Source of the DNA: Dehalococcoidales bacterium
GTDB lineage: Bacteria; Chloroflexota; Dehalococcoidia; Dehalococcoidales; UBA3254
Reading direction: 5' to 3'
DNA length: 64,000 nt
Assembly: GCA_016926695.1 (NCBI GenBank)
Contig: JAFGOB010000175.1
Span: 1 to 64,000, forward strand
The position numbers were made by a program, and so were the translations under genes. This document shows positions 44,594 to 53,753 of this stretch, piece by piece. The notes below the pieces were generated by a model. That model saw only the letters and a list, made by a program, of their open reading frames with translations. It was not told the origin of the DNA and ran no database searches. Positions within the stretch are counted from its first letter, which is position 1. The number at the start of each line of letters is the position of its first letter.

Positions 44594-44956
44594 ATGAAGA
44601 AAACAGAAATCCGCAATATTTTGGAAAAAGAGAGAAAGCGAATTATGGAGGAACTGGAAATCAGAACTGAGTCCGGTCCGTCCGGGGATAGGGCTATCAG
44701 TTCCTATAATAAAAAAATAGAAGCGGCCGACCAGTTGAGTGAACAGGAGAGGGTGAGGGCTATAGGACAGCGGCTAAAACAGCAGTTGGATGATATTGAC
44801 CATGCCCTGGAAAAGCTTGATAAAGGGACATACGGGTTTTGTGATATCTGCGGCGAGCCGATTGCACCGGAAAGGTTGAAGGCCCTGCCTAACACCGGCT
44901 ACTGCCTTAGCTGCAAATCAAAGATGTCCTCCACAAGCAGGGTGTATGTTACGTAA
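44594..44956 (+). CDS. DksA/TraR-family C4 zinc-finger protein
   Basis: A 120-residue protein. Its N-terminal coiled coil (about 1-78, helical and charged) is followed by C83-x2-C86 and C104-x2-C107, the DksA zinc finger (CDICGEPIAPERL then YCLSC). The coiled-coil tip motif DxxDxA of DksA is not clear, so it may bind RNA polymerase differently. It stands alone with its own promoter and a terminator. A general stress or transcription role is likely. Confidence 0.86.
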   Translation: MKKTEIRNILEKERKRIMEELEIRTESGPSGDRAISSYNKKIEAADQLSEQERVRAIGQRLKQQLDDIDHALEKLDKGTYGFCDICGEPIAPERLKALPNTGYCLSCKSKMSSTSRVYVT

Positions 44957-44979
44957 AAAAAGAGTTGTAAATCTTATCA

Positions 44980-45027
44980 GGCTCTGTTCCGCATATCTCA
45001 TTATCAGCATGAGAAGAGAACAGAGCC
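44980..45027. terminator. Hairpin between convergent genes
   Basis: The stem GGCTCTGTTC (44980-44989) with GAACAGAGCC (45018-45027). It lies between the zinc-finger gene and the convergent aminotransferase gene. Confidence 0.5.
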
Positions 45028-45087
45028 ATCATGAACACATTCAGATCCAGGCTAAACCTGCCAGTATAAGAGTAAACTTGTGCCTTT

Positions 45088-46392
45088 TTAAGAGTATTGC
45101 CTGCATGCCAGGTAGATGTTATTGAACATCTTTTCTATGCGGTCTAGCGGGGTCGAAGCAAAGGCAATCCTGAAAAGGTTCTTTTCACTGTAACAAATCA
45201 ACCCGGTGCTGTACTGATTCAGAAGAACTTCCCAGATTTTATCCGCATTACCCTTTTTCAGCCGTATACACATGAAATAACCTGAGTTAAACGGAAGAGC
45301 CTCAAAAAAGTCCCCGTATTCTTTGTGAGCCGAAAGGACTGACTTTACTTTGGAATAACGTTCGCGGATTTTCCCCTTGTTGGCCTCTTTTTCTTTGCTG
45401 TAGGTTTCCGACTTGAGGGCATTTACGAAAAGAGATTGTGAAGGATGGGGGGAATTGGAAATATTACCCCGTATCGCACCGGCGGTTTTGTCTTCCAGTG
45501 CCTTGTATAGCTCTCTGGTCCCGTTTTTTATCCCGTAGGTTATGTACCCCACGCGAAATCCCCAGGCGTATTCTTCCTTGGTGATGCCGTCCACCTTGAC
45601 AGCCAGTAAATTATCGTGTAATTGAGACAGTCCAGCGAATAACGACTCAGCATATACATCCTGCTCAAAGGCTAATCCGAAGTAGGAGTCATCCATGATT
45701 ACCAGCAGTTTATTTCCTTTTTCAGCGGACTGCTTCAAAGCTTCAATAATGGCAGCCGCCGGTTCACGGGTTGGAGTATAGCCTGACGGATTGTTGGGGA
45801 AATTCAGGAGTACGATCTTCTTGCCGGCCGGACCTGAACAGACAGCCTCTTTGAATGAGTCGATATCAAAGGCGCGGTTTTTAAAGAAGTTGAAGAATTT
45901 CAATTCGGCTCCGCAGGCATTGGTATAAATCAGATCATAATTTTCCCAGTAAAGATCAGCCAGCAAGACCTCATCGTTCTCTTCAACGAACATATATCCT
46001 GTAAGGCTGAGTCCGTGTGTTACCCCGCAGGTTACCAGTGGAAGGCTTATTTCGTGGTTTCCCAGTGAAGGATTCTTGGCCTTTATAAGCTCCAGCCATT
46101 TTTCTCTCAGTATCTTGAGACCATCGCTGGGAGCATAAGGAAAAGCATCTCTGGCGTCCAGTTCCAGACACCGGGCTATACTGGGTAAGACCATCGGTCG
46201 GCCGTCATTTTCATATGCTGTACCTACAGTGGCATTTATTTCTTTACCCTTTGCGGCGTTTCCCTGGGCCAGTACTCCCATCCTGGGAAAGTAAATGGCC
46301 TTACCTTTCCTTGACAGCAGCTCGTATACAACTGTATTTTGAGATTTGATAATACGGTTAAGCTCTTCTGCTTGCGCGTTGATCGCAGCCAT
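45088..46392 (-). CDS. Aminotransferase class I/II-like PLP protein
   Basis: A 434-residue fold-type I enzyme. The N-terminal arm is followed by FPYAPSDGLKILREKW, NFPNNPSGYTP (the N-P-S-G substrate site), then MDDSYFGLAF (the PLP Asp and Tyr), and VDGITKEEYAWGFRVGY with the likely Schiff-base Lys before the conserved R-V-G. The N-terminal region looks less conserved than in typical aspartate aminotransferases, so the substrate is unknown. GAGGAGG precedes the ATG by seven bases. It may belong with the epimerase upstream in a small-molecule pathway. Confidence 0.82.
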   Translation of the reverse strand: MAAINAQAEELNRIIKSQNTVVYELLSRKGKAIYFPRMGVLAQGNAAKGKEINATVGTAYENDGRPMVLPSIARCLELDARDAFPYAPSDGLKILREKWLELIKAKNPSLGNHEISLPLVTCGVTHGLSLTGYMFVEENDEVLLADLYWENYDLIYTNACGAELKFFNFFKNRAFDIDSFKEAVCSGPAGKKIVLLNFPNNPSGYTPTREPAAAIIEALKQSAEKGNKLLVIMDDSYFGLAFEQDVYAESLFAGLSQLHDNLLAVKVDGITKEEYAWGFRVGYITYGIKNGTRELYKALEDKTAGAIRGNISNSPHPSQSLFVNALKSETYSKEKEANKGKIRERYSKVKSVLSAHKEYGDFFEALPFNSGYFMCIRLKKGNADKIWEVLLNQYSTGLICYSEKNLFRIAFASTPLDRIEKMFNNIYLACRQYS

Positions 46393-46503
46393 GCACAGTC
46401 CTCCTCAATTCATACAAATGATCAGGTTCTTTTACTCACCCGGTATAAAATAACCGAATCATGAGTCACGACCGTTCTGCCGTGTATGATGGTTGATAGG
46501 CCT

Positions 46504-47478
46504 TTAATTGAATTCCATAAGCGGAAGACCGGCTTCAAGCCTGGCATCGTTGATATGTATCTTTACGGATTCATCGATTGGCATAAGGGTGAAGTTGAAG
46601 TCCTCTTTAGCTCTCTGCATGCTGACTTTCCAGGGAAGACCTGTTTTGCCGTCCGAGAGTGTAGCTTTTTCACCGAAGGTAATTTTGGCCTCCGGTAAAT
46701 ATTTCTTAATGACCGCCGCCAGGTCCCCCGGAGAAGCAGGAGGTCCGCCGACATTATAGACGGGGTGAGGTGAGGAAGGGGCCTTGATGAGTATACGCGT
46801 GAATTCGCCAAGGTCGTCAGCGGAGACAAGCGACATCAGGCCCTTGCCGTCGCCATCCGTGGCGAATGGTTTACCTGTCGCCGCAAAGGAAGGCATATCG
46901 GACCAGAGCTGAGCGGGAGATTGACCGCCGTGCCCGTATCCGATTGTGGGGCGCAGAGCGGTGAAGTTCATACCGGCAATCTGGGAATACTGACCGGCCA
47001 GAATCTCCGCGAAAAGTTTACAAACGGCATAAGAATGGGTGGGATTGGTCTGGTCATCTTCGGTTACTTCTCTGTCCCCGTACATGGCCTGAGGACCGTA
47101 GACTGTCTCGGAACTGGCAAAGACCACACGCTTTACATCCATCAATCTGGCGGCTTCGAAAGCATTGCACATGCCCAGAGCGTTGATGTTTGTGCTGAGC
47201 CGTGGATTAGCATTGACCGCCGGACCCATGATAAAAGCCCAGTTTACCAGTTTATCTATAGAATAGTCCTTCATCGCGTTGAGAATATCTTCAATTTTAG
47301 AAACGTCTCCCCGCACAAAAGTGAATTTACCGGCATATCTTTGAATTGATTTCGTAAACCAGTCTTTCGGTGGGTTAATATCCATCGAGACCACTTTTTC
47401 TACATCCGGGTCTTTCAACAGGCATGAAACAGTCTTGCGGCCGAATAATCCGCTTCCTCCGATTACCAGAACTCTCAA
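46504..47478 (-). CDS. NAD-dependent epimerase/dehydratase, paralog
   Basis: A 324-residue extended SDR protein. The nucleotide site GGSGLFGRKT is at 7-16 and the catalytic Y150-x3-K154 comes after ASSETVYG. It is closely related in layout to the protein encoded at 26104-27093. The start is TTG at 47478, with AAGGAGG five bases upstream, and the sequence opens MRVLVIGGSG. It lies about 110 bp upstream of the aminotransferase gene and may be co-transcribed with it. The substrate is unknown. Confidence 0.86.
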   Translation of the reverse strand: MRVLVIGGSGLFGRKTVSCLLKDPDVEKVVSMDINPPKDWFTKSIQRYAGKFTFVRGDVSKIEDILNAMKDYSIDKLVNWAFIMGPAVNANPRLSTNINALGMCNAFEAARLMDVKRVVFASSETVYGPQAMYGDREVTEDDQTNPTHSYAVCKLFAEILAGQYSQIAGMNFTALRPTIGYGHGGQSPAQLWSDMPSFAATGKPFATDGDGKGLMSLVSADDLGEFTRILIKAPSSPHPVYNVGGPPASPGDLAAVIKKYLPEAKITFGEKATLSDGKTGLPWKVSMQRAKEDFNFTLMPIDESVKIHINDARLEAGLPLMEFN

Positions 47479-47541
47479 AACATCCTCCTTAATTAACTGC
47501 TAACTTTTTATGAATATTGTATTGCTTATTGCCGGGCAATT

Positions 47542-48099
47542 CTACTTTTTTATCAGGACTTTTCCGTCTGAAAAAGCATTGCCTGCCTTGTTACCCAGCT
47601 CCCAGTAAAAAGGACCTCCCATCAGGAGAGGGCTGATTTTAGCGATGTCCGGCTTGCCGTCTGAAAGGCATTCAGCGGCTACGTATGTCTCTTCTACCTC
47701 TGCAATAAATACCTCCTGGTTGGGCAGATCAACGGTCTGGATTACCTTACATAAAATGTTTACCGGACATTCGCTGATCATCGGCGCCTTATTCACACTT
47801 CCGTAAAAAGTGGTGAATACTGCGGATTTGTCGGTGTCCCTGCCGGAAACCAGGCCTACATAGTCTGTTTTTTGAACAAGATTTTTGGACGGGATGTTAA
47901 TACTGTAATAACCCTGTTCCCTGATACCGGCGTTGGAATAATGGGCTTTATTAGCTGAGATATAAACCGTGGCGGGTCTTGGACAGATACCTCCATAGTT
48001 TCCCAGAGCCAGGTAGTTCGGCTTTCCGTTAACCAGCACCCCGGCGATGACTGCCGGAGATACTCCTACTGCTGCCTTTCCGATGTTGACCTTTTCCAT
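47542..48099 (-). CDS. Flavin-reductase-like (FMN-binding) protein
   Basis: A 185-residue protein with the split-barrel pattern of the flavin reductase-like/HpaC group: the first strand carries PAVIAGVLVNGKPNYLALG, then KAHYSNAGIREQGYYSINIPS and LCKVIQTVDLPNQEVFIAEVE. It probably binds FMN and supplies or uses reduced flavin. AAAGGAGG lies six bases before the ATG. It is directly upstream of the epimerase gene, 63 bp away, so the three genes to 45088 probably form one transcript. Confidence 0.8.
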   Translation of the reverse strand: MEKVNIGKAAVGVSPAVIAGVLVNGKPNYLALGNYGGICPRPATVYISANKAHYSNAGIREQGYYSINIPSKNLVQKTDYVGLVSGRDTDKSAVFTTFYGSVNKAPMISECPVNILCKVIQTVDLPNQEVFIAEVEETYVAAECLSDGKPDIAKISPLLMGGPFYWELGNKAGNAFSDGKVLIKK

Positions 48100-48516
48100 A
48101 ACAGACCTCCTTTTACAAAAAACCTTATATGGCTACTCCAGTATAATACGCTGAAATAACGATATCAATAATACGTTTTTCATATGTTAATGAATAACTC
48201 ATTATAGAATAGCTTCATATATGAAAGAAGCCTTATTGTTCCTATTTGGATAATTCATAATCCTCTAAAAGCAGCTTTCTCCGCCAGTCGGCGATAGCTG
48301 ACAGGCACGGACTATATTAAGACCGATTGGCAGCTATTGACAACATACATTGACTGACGTTAAACTAATGACCAATGTGGTGCACATATAAGAACATTAA
48401 AGGTAATAACCGGACAGATCCGTTAAGAACGTAATGTTCCGGTCTATTCTTTCACTGAAGGCTGTATCTGACCGGAATCTTCATGTGTGCCGATAATAAT
48501 GAAGGAGGAAAAAGTC
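48100..48516. other. Divergent gap before the second bicupin gene
   Basis: A 417-bp region between divergent genes. A weak inverted repeat (ATAGCTG with CAGCTAT, about 48293-48340) is visible. No gene, riboswitch or strong promoter was identified. Confidence 0.45.
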
Positions 48517-49401
48517 ATGGCCGCCAAGTATGGACACCTGGTAAAAAAACTGAATTTCCGGGAAGGGAGCGGTAAGACCGGAAAAACGGGCAATGCCGAC
48601 TGCTATGTAAATGTGAATGGCAGCGAAATGCAGGGAATTAAGCTTAATTTTTCCTTTGGTTATTACAGTCATAAAGGCGTATGGTTTCCGGGATCCAGTG
48701 GACTTCACCAGCATTCTTACGGTGAAGTCTTTCTGTTCTCAGGCGTGGACTACAATCATCCCAATGCGTTCGGTGCGGAGATAGAGATGCAGATAGGCAA
48801 AGGTAACCGGACGTATTCTATTGATTCACCCTCTGTCGTGGTGATTCCCCCGGGCCTGCCCCATTCATTGCCAGTCACTCGTAAAGTTCAAAAGCCTTTT
48901 GCTTTTCTTCATATCGGTCTGGATGAGGAAAATAAATACGAAAAGGTTGAATCTTCAGGGAAAGCGGGCGCTCCCGGGAAAATGTACTCCAAACTGGTTA
49001 AAAAAATGGAACTGAAGGACATGAAACGTGAGAGCGGCGGAAATGCCGACTATATAGCCGGATACGGGGGCAAAATGCTGGAGGGCTTGAATACGAATTT
49101 CACCTGGGCTCTGCATACCGGAACCGGATACTGGCATGAACATGATCCGCATGTACACACCTATGATGAAATACTGGTGTTTGTCGGGCTTGATCCCTCC
49201 AGGCCGGAATACCTGGGGGCTGAGATTGAGATAGGCATGGGTAAAGAAGGAGAAAAACATGTCTTCGATACTTCCACGGTAGTTGTTGCACCGGGAGGAT
49301 TTATTCATTGTCCCCTCAACACCAGGAAAGTAGAGAAGCCGTATGGTTTCAGCGCCATTTGCCTGAATGGGGAGCACGTTACCACCTGGCTGGGGAAATA
49401 G
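48517..49401 (+). CDS. Bicupin protein with two intact metal sites
   Basis: A 294-residue protein with two similar halves (about 1-145 and 155-294), both starting YGHLVKKL / YSKLVKKM. Each has a cupin metal motif: HQHSYGEVFLF (H-x-H-x3-E) in half 1 and PHVHTYDEILVF in half 2, each followed by a loop ending in PPG or PGG and a His. It is probably a metal-dependent lyase, isomerase or dioxygenase. The start at 48517 is supported by AAGGAGG eight bases upstream; an earlier in-frame ATG at 48487 is not. It is a distant relative of the 40005-41030 protein. Confidence 0.78.
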   Translation: MAAKYGHLVKKLNFREGSGKTGKTGNADCYVNVNGSEMQGIKLNFSFGYYSHKGVWFPGSSGLHQHSYGEVFLFSGVDYNHPNAFGAEIEMQIGKGNRTYSIDSPSVVVIPPGLPHSLPVTRKVQKPFAFLHIGLDEENKYEKVESSGKAGAPGKMYSKLVKKMELKDMKRESGGNADYIAGYGGKMLEGLNTNFTWALHTGTGYWHEHDPHVHTYDEILVFVGLDPSRPEYLGAEIEIGMGKEGEKHVFDTSTVVVAPGGFIHCPLNTRKVEKPYGFSAICLNGEHVTTWLGK

Positions 49402-49899
49402 ATCAGGAAATAGCCGTCTATTTGACTTTTGTGACGCTGTTTTTTATCGCGTATTATAGTTGCTAATCTTATAATAATATGGATTATCAAATGACTCCGC
49501 CTGGGTCGCCCGCCGGTGTGCTGAACAGCCTGCGCAAGTTGAAGCCTGAACTTCGTTCAGGACGGTGATCTGGGCATGCTCGGCTGAGGCTCAACCAGGC
49601 TTCGTCCAGACTATTTTAAGACGATTAGTAAGCCGGCCCGGTTAGCCCGCGGACTGCAATAGAGATTGCTGGAAAAGTTAATTGATACTTTTTCAATAGT
49701 CTTCAAAGGATGAATACAAAAAGTGTGGAATTTATCCGCGGGCTAACCGGGCCTCGAATATAGTCAATCAATATTTACGTCATACCATAAAATACCGTGT
49801 TAAACGGAAGACTCATGGTTGAATTGCTATTGCGGTTTCTGCCTGGCAGGTATATACGGGGTGGAACAGGCCTGGTTAATCATGTAAAATGGTTTTACC
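49402..49899. other. Gap with a long inverted repeat
   Basis: A 498-bp region between the bicupin gene and mutS. It contains the 119-bp inverted-repeat element at 49635-49753. No gene is seen. Confidence 0.6.
49635..49753. repeat. 119-bp element with perfect 19-bp inverted ends
   Basis: The 19-base arms at 49635-49653 and 49735-49753 are exact reverse complements; 81 bases lie between. This could be a small MITE or a large hairpin at the end of the bicupin transcript. There are no coding signals inside. Confidence 0.75.
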
Positions 49900-52497
49900 A
49901 TGGCAGAAAACCTGACCCCTATCAGACAGCAATACCTCCGGATCAAACGACGGTATCCCAATGTGATCGTATTTTTCAGATTGGGAGACTTTTACGAAAC
50001 ATTCGACGACGATGCCAGGACAACCTCCCGGGAACTGGAGATTGTTTTAACCGCCAGGGGTATGGGAAAGGGAAACTCAATTCCCATGGCCGGCATACCC
50101 TACCATGCCGTTGACAACTACCTGGCAAGGCTTATCAACCGGGGATACAAGGTGGCCATCTGTGAGCAAATTACCAAACCCGGTGAAACACGCGGAATAG
50201 TCCAGCGCGAAGTGGTACGCCTGGTTACTCCAGGAACACTGGTTGAACCCAACCTGCTGGTCAGCAAGTCCAACAACTTCCTGGCCAGCCTGGTTATAGA
50301 AGGAGAAGATGCGGGTTTCGCCTATGCGGATATTACCACGGGAGAATTCTCCGCTACCCAGTCTCCGCTCTCCAGGGTAATAAGTGAAATCGAGAGGCTT
50401 AAACCATCGGAATTACTGGCTTCAAAAAACGCCGACATCACCCCGTTAAACCTCGCTACTCCACTAACCAGGCTTGAAGAATACGATTTTGAATTCAGCC
50501 ACTGTTCAGAATTGCTCCTTGAGCATTTCAAAGTGGCCTCTCTTGATGGTTTCGGATGCGCAGGGCTTCCTCTGGCTGTCCGTGCAGCCGGCGGCATAAT
50601 CGGATATATACGTGAAACCCAGAAAAACACCCTCGGCCAGTTAACGGGATTTTCCATATATTCCACATCTTCCTTCATGGCGCTGGACCTTCAGACACAG
50701 GATAATCTGGAGCTGTTTCGCAGCAGTTCACGGCGCGATTCCAGGGGAACGGACAACTCTTTGCTGTCAGTCCTGGATGTAACCCGTACGCCTATGGGCG
50801 GACGTATGCTGAAGAAATGGCTTGGGCAGCCCTTGCTGGATATCGGTGAGCTGAATAAAAGGCACGATGCTGTTGAATGGTTTTTCGGTGACGGTCTGTT
50901 GAGGGGAAATATAATCAGAGTATTGAATGATATGCCGGACATGGAAAGACTGATCAACCGTATTAAAAGCAATCTGGTTGGACCGCGTGAGCCCGTAGCA
51001 CTGAAAAAAGGCCTGGAAACACTGCCGGCCATAAAAGACCTACTGGAAAAAGGCGCCCTGGACTGGCTGAAAGAGAACATCAGGCCTCAACCGGAAATTA
51101 TTGAACTGATCTCGAGATCGCTGGTTGACCAGCCGCCGGCTACCCTGGACGAAGGAGGGGTAATAAGGCCCGGGTTTTCAAGCGAGCTGGACGAGATTCG
51201 CAGCTCCGCCGCCAGTTCAAAACAATACCTGGCCAGCCTGGAGAGGCAGGAAAGGGAACGTACCGGAATCAAGTCTTTGAAAGTCGGATATAACCGGGTT
51301 TTCGGGTATTACATAGAAATTTCCAACGCCAACCTGGGCCAGGTACCACCGGAATATATCCGCAAGCAGACTCTAACCAACGGGGAACGTTTCTATACGC
51401 CGGAGTTGAAAGAATATGAGACACGTATACTGCATGCCCAGGAACAAATAACCGGCATGGAGAAAGACCTTTTCTACCGGGTCTGCGGGCAGGTCGCCCA
51501 GTCTTCCGCCAATATCCTCTCTGTCTGCCGCAGCCTGGCTGAAATAGATGTCGTTTCCAGCCTGGCGGAGATAGCCGTTCGGAACAGCTATGTAAGGCCT
51601 GAACTGAATAACAGTACCTGTATTCATATCAAGGATGGCAGGCATCCGGTAGTCGAGCGTACACTGGCGGAAAACACCTTTATTGCCAATGATACCATAC
51701 TCTCAAATGAAGAGCAGCAGTTAATTATCTTGACTGGACCTAATATGTCCGGAAAGTCCACCTATTTACGGCAGGTGGCCCTTATTGTCCTGATGGCCCA
51801 AACAGGCAGTTTTATCCCAGCTTCCTCGGCTACCATAGGAATAGTGGACAGGATCTTTACACGCATCGGGGCCGGTGAAGACCTGGCGGCAGGCAAATCG
51901 ACCTTCATGGTGGAAATGACAGAGACGGCTAATATACTCAATAACGCCACACCCCGCTCTCTGATTATACTGGATGAAATCGGACGCGGAACCAGTACCT
52001 ATGACGGTCTTTCCATTGCGCGGGCTGTAGCCGAATACATCCATAATTCACCCCGGCTGGGGGCCAAGACGCTCTTCGCTACTCATTACCATGAACTGGT
52101 CGAACTGGCCGGATTTCTGCCGAGGTCCCGGAATTACAATGTCGCTGTTTCGGAAGAGGGCAGTGAGGTCGTTTTCCTGCGTAAAATTATCCCCGGCGGG
52201 GTCGATAAAAGCTATGGGATACACGTTGCCAGGCTGGCCGGACTGCCCAGGCCTGTTATAAATAGAGCACAGGAGGTATTGACCGATCTGGAAGGAAGGC
52301 CTGCCGCCGGACCGGCGGAAAAGAAATCACCCAGAAAGCCCTCCAGGCAGGTTGAGACAGCCCAAATACCGCTATTCGGCCGTAAGTCCCCTGTACTGAG
52401 CGAGCTTGAGCAAATAGACATAAACTCATTGTCTCCACTGGAAGCCCTCAACAAGCTCTACGAGTTGCAGCAGAAGACCAAATCAGAGAGCGGGTAG
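49900..52497 (+). CDS. mutS: DNA mismatch repair protein MutS
   Basis: An 865-residue MutS. The mismatch-binding Phe-x-Glu lies in GDFYETF (near 32), the connector and core follow, and the ATPase has GPNMSGKSTYLRQ (near 615), DEIGRGTSTYDG and the late THYHELVEL. The length is normal for MutS1. It finds mismatches and recruits MutL; no mutL gene is in this window. It lies downstream of the inverted-repeat element without a clear ribosome site. The C-terminal tail (about 800-865) ends in a helix that may form tetramers. Confidence 0.95.
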   Translation: MAENLTPIRQQYLRIKRRYPNVIVFFRLGDFYETFDDDARTTSRELEIVLTARGMGKGNSIPMAGIPYHAVDNYLARLINRGYKVAICEQITKPGETRGIVQREVVRLVTPGTLVEPNLLVSKSNNFLASLVIEGEDAGFAYADITTGEFSATQSPLSRVISEIERLKPSELLASKNADITPLNLATPLTRLEEYDFEFSHCSELLLEHFKVASLDGFGCAGLPLAVRAAGGIIGYIRETQKNTLGQLTGFSIYSTSSFMALDLQTQDNLELFRSSSRRDSRGTDNSLLSVLDVTRTPMGGRMLKKWLGQPLLDIGELNKRHDAVEWFFGDGLLRGNIIRVLNDMPDMERLINRIKSNLVGPREPVALKKGLETLPAIKDLLEKGALDWLKENIRPQPEIIELISRSLVDQPPATLDEGGVIRPGFSSELDEIRSSAASSKQYLASLERQERERTGIKSLKVGYNRVFGYYIEISNANLGQVPPEYIRKQTLTNGERFYTPELKEYETRILHAQEQITGMEKDLFYRVCGQVAQSSANILSVCRSLAEIDVVSSLAEIAVRNSYVRPELNNSTCIHIKDGRHPVVERTLAENTFIANDTILSNEEQQLIILTGPNMSGKSTYLRQVALIVLMAQTGSFIPASSATIGIVDRIFTRIGAGEDLAAGKSTFMVEMTETANILNNATPRSLIILDEIGRGTSTYDGLSIARAVAEYIHNSPRLGAKTLFATHYHELVELAGFLPRSRNYNVAVSEEGSEVVFLRKIIPGGVDKSYGIHVARLAGLPRPVINRAQEVLTDLEGRPAAGPAEKKSPRKPSRQVETAQIPLFGRKSPVLSELEQIDINSLSPLEALNKLYELQQKTKSESG

Positions 52498-52654
52498 TCA
52501 CAACAGGTTTATGAAAACCTGGCATTACTGCAAAAAGGTCTATTGATTTGTTTTTAGTCTCCGAAGGTGTCATGCTGGATATCGATGCCGCTTACTCTCC
52601 CGTCAGGCAGCATCTCAGGGTGGGGGTGGATTTTGATATTTAACCCTTTTTGAG

Positions 52655-52873
52655 TTAGAATGTACCCCTGCTCAGGAAAAACAGGGCTGCTATGAGTGCC
52701 GCCAGCCAGATAGCGAAAGTGATAATAAATTTTTTATTCAGTCTTCGTTTTGTTCGCCGGATAACGGGAACGCAAGCCGGAGCGGGCTGTTGTTTCGCCT
52801 GAGGTGTCTCCTGCGACCGGTTTTCCTTTTCAATTTGCTCAAGCCGTTTCTTGATAATGCTTTCTTTAGACAC
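52655..52873 (-). CDS. Small single-helix membrane protein
   Basis: A 72-residue protein with a charged N-terminal half (Lys/Glu/Gln-rich), a basic RRTKRRLNKKF stop and one C-terminal membrane helix (about 48-68). It starts at GTG with AAGG five to six bases upstream. Its orientation would put the N-terminus in the cytoplasm. The function is unknown; it is not a shadow of any longer gene. Confidence 0.55.
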   Translation of the reverse strand: MSKESIIKKRLEQIEKENRSQETPQAKQQPAPACVPVIRRTKRRLNKKFIITFAIWLAALIAALFFLSRGTF

Positions 52874-53021
52874 TATTACCTTATCCTTTAACCGGAGATG
52901 GGTAGTTTACCTGGAAATTATACCATTTAGGGGGACCAATTGGTAATATCAGTCTCGCTTGACCTCCTGTTCTCTCTATCTGCCAACGACACATATTGAC
53001 GGAGTCACAAAAATAATTTAC

Positions 53022-53051
53022 TTGACAGCAGACGGAAGCAGGCATTATATT
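53022..53051 (+). promoter_or_regulatory. Promoter of the TetR-type gene
   Basis: A perfect TTGACA (53022-53027), an 18-base spacer and TATATT (53046-53051). Confidence 0.6.
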
Positions 53052-53055
53052 TTTA

Positions 53056-53080
53056 TTATTGATTTATATTCAGTCAATAA
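53056..53080 (+). promoter_or_regulatory. Palindromic operator candidate for the TetR protein
   Basis: TTATTGA and TCAATAA arms separated by 11 bases, just after the -10 box and before the ribosome site. The layout suits auto-repression. Confidence 0.48.
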
Positions 53081-53095
53081 AAAACGGAGACCAAT

Positions 53096-53683
53096 ATGCC
53101 CAGGAAAAAAGAAGTATTCCAGCAGATCCGTGATTCAAGAAGACAGAATATTCTGGATAAAGCGGCGGAAGTATTTGCCAGCAAGGGCATCGCCAATACA
53201 AAAGTCAGTGAACTGGCCCAAGCTGCCGGCGTCAGCCATGGACTGCTTTACTGGTATTTTTCCGATAAGGAAGATGTATTTATTGCACTTCTAAATCAGG
53301 CAATTGCCGGAGTAATGGATTTAGTACAAACTGCTACAACGCGTACCGGGACACCGCTGGAGAAACTCCACTGGCTTACGGAACAGGTTATTCTGGGCAT
53401 GGCTGAAAAACCTGACTATTTCCAACTTTTTTCACAGGCCATGGCACTTACTGGAAGAGTGAAAGAAACTTTGTTAAAACTGGAACCGATAATACCGGTA
53501 CTCCGCGAGCTAATAACAGAAGGGCAAACCTCCGGGGAAATAGTGAAACGTGATCCTGAACAACTGGTCTTCCTTTATTTAGGTTGTCTTTTCGGCCTCG
53601 CTGCCGGAAAAAGTGTTAGACTCCCCTGGATAGATGAGCATTTCCCTTCTTCAGAAGCAGTCCTACAGGTTCTAAAGTCGTAG
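53096..53683 (+). CDS. TetR-family transcriptional regulator
   Basis: A 195-residue regulator. The N-terminal helix-turn-helix runs about 17-60 (ILDKAAEVFASKGIANTKVSELAQAAGVSHGLLYWYF, with the usual YWYF end). The C-terminal part is a ligand-binding helical domain. It is encoded 70 bp before an MMPL-type transporter gene and probably represses it and itself. GGAGA precedes the ATG. The inducer is unknown. Confidence 0.9.
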   Translation: MPRKKEVFQQIRDSRRQNILDKAAEVFASKGIANTKVSELAQAAGVSHGLLYWYFSDKEDVFIALLNQAIAGVMDLVQTATTRTGTPLEKLHWLTEQVILGMAEKPDYFQLFSQAMALTGRVKETLLKLEPIIPVLRELITEGQTSGEIVKRDPEQLVFLYLGCLFGLAAGKSVRLPWIDEHFPSSEAVLQVLKS

Positions 53684-53753
53684 GTAATTCAGGTAACACA
53701 GATTTTTTTCATGAAACACAAACAGTCCGTAGTCCAGAGTAAGAGAGGCGACA

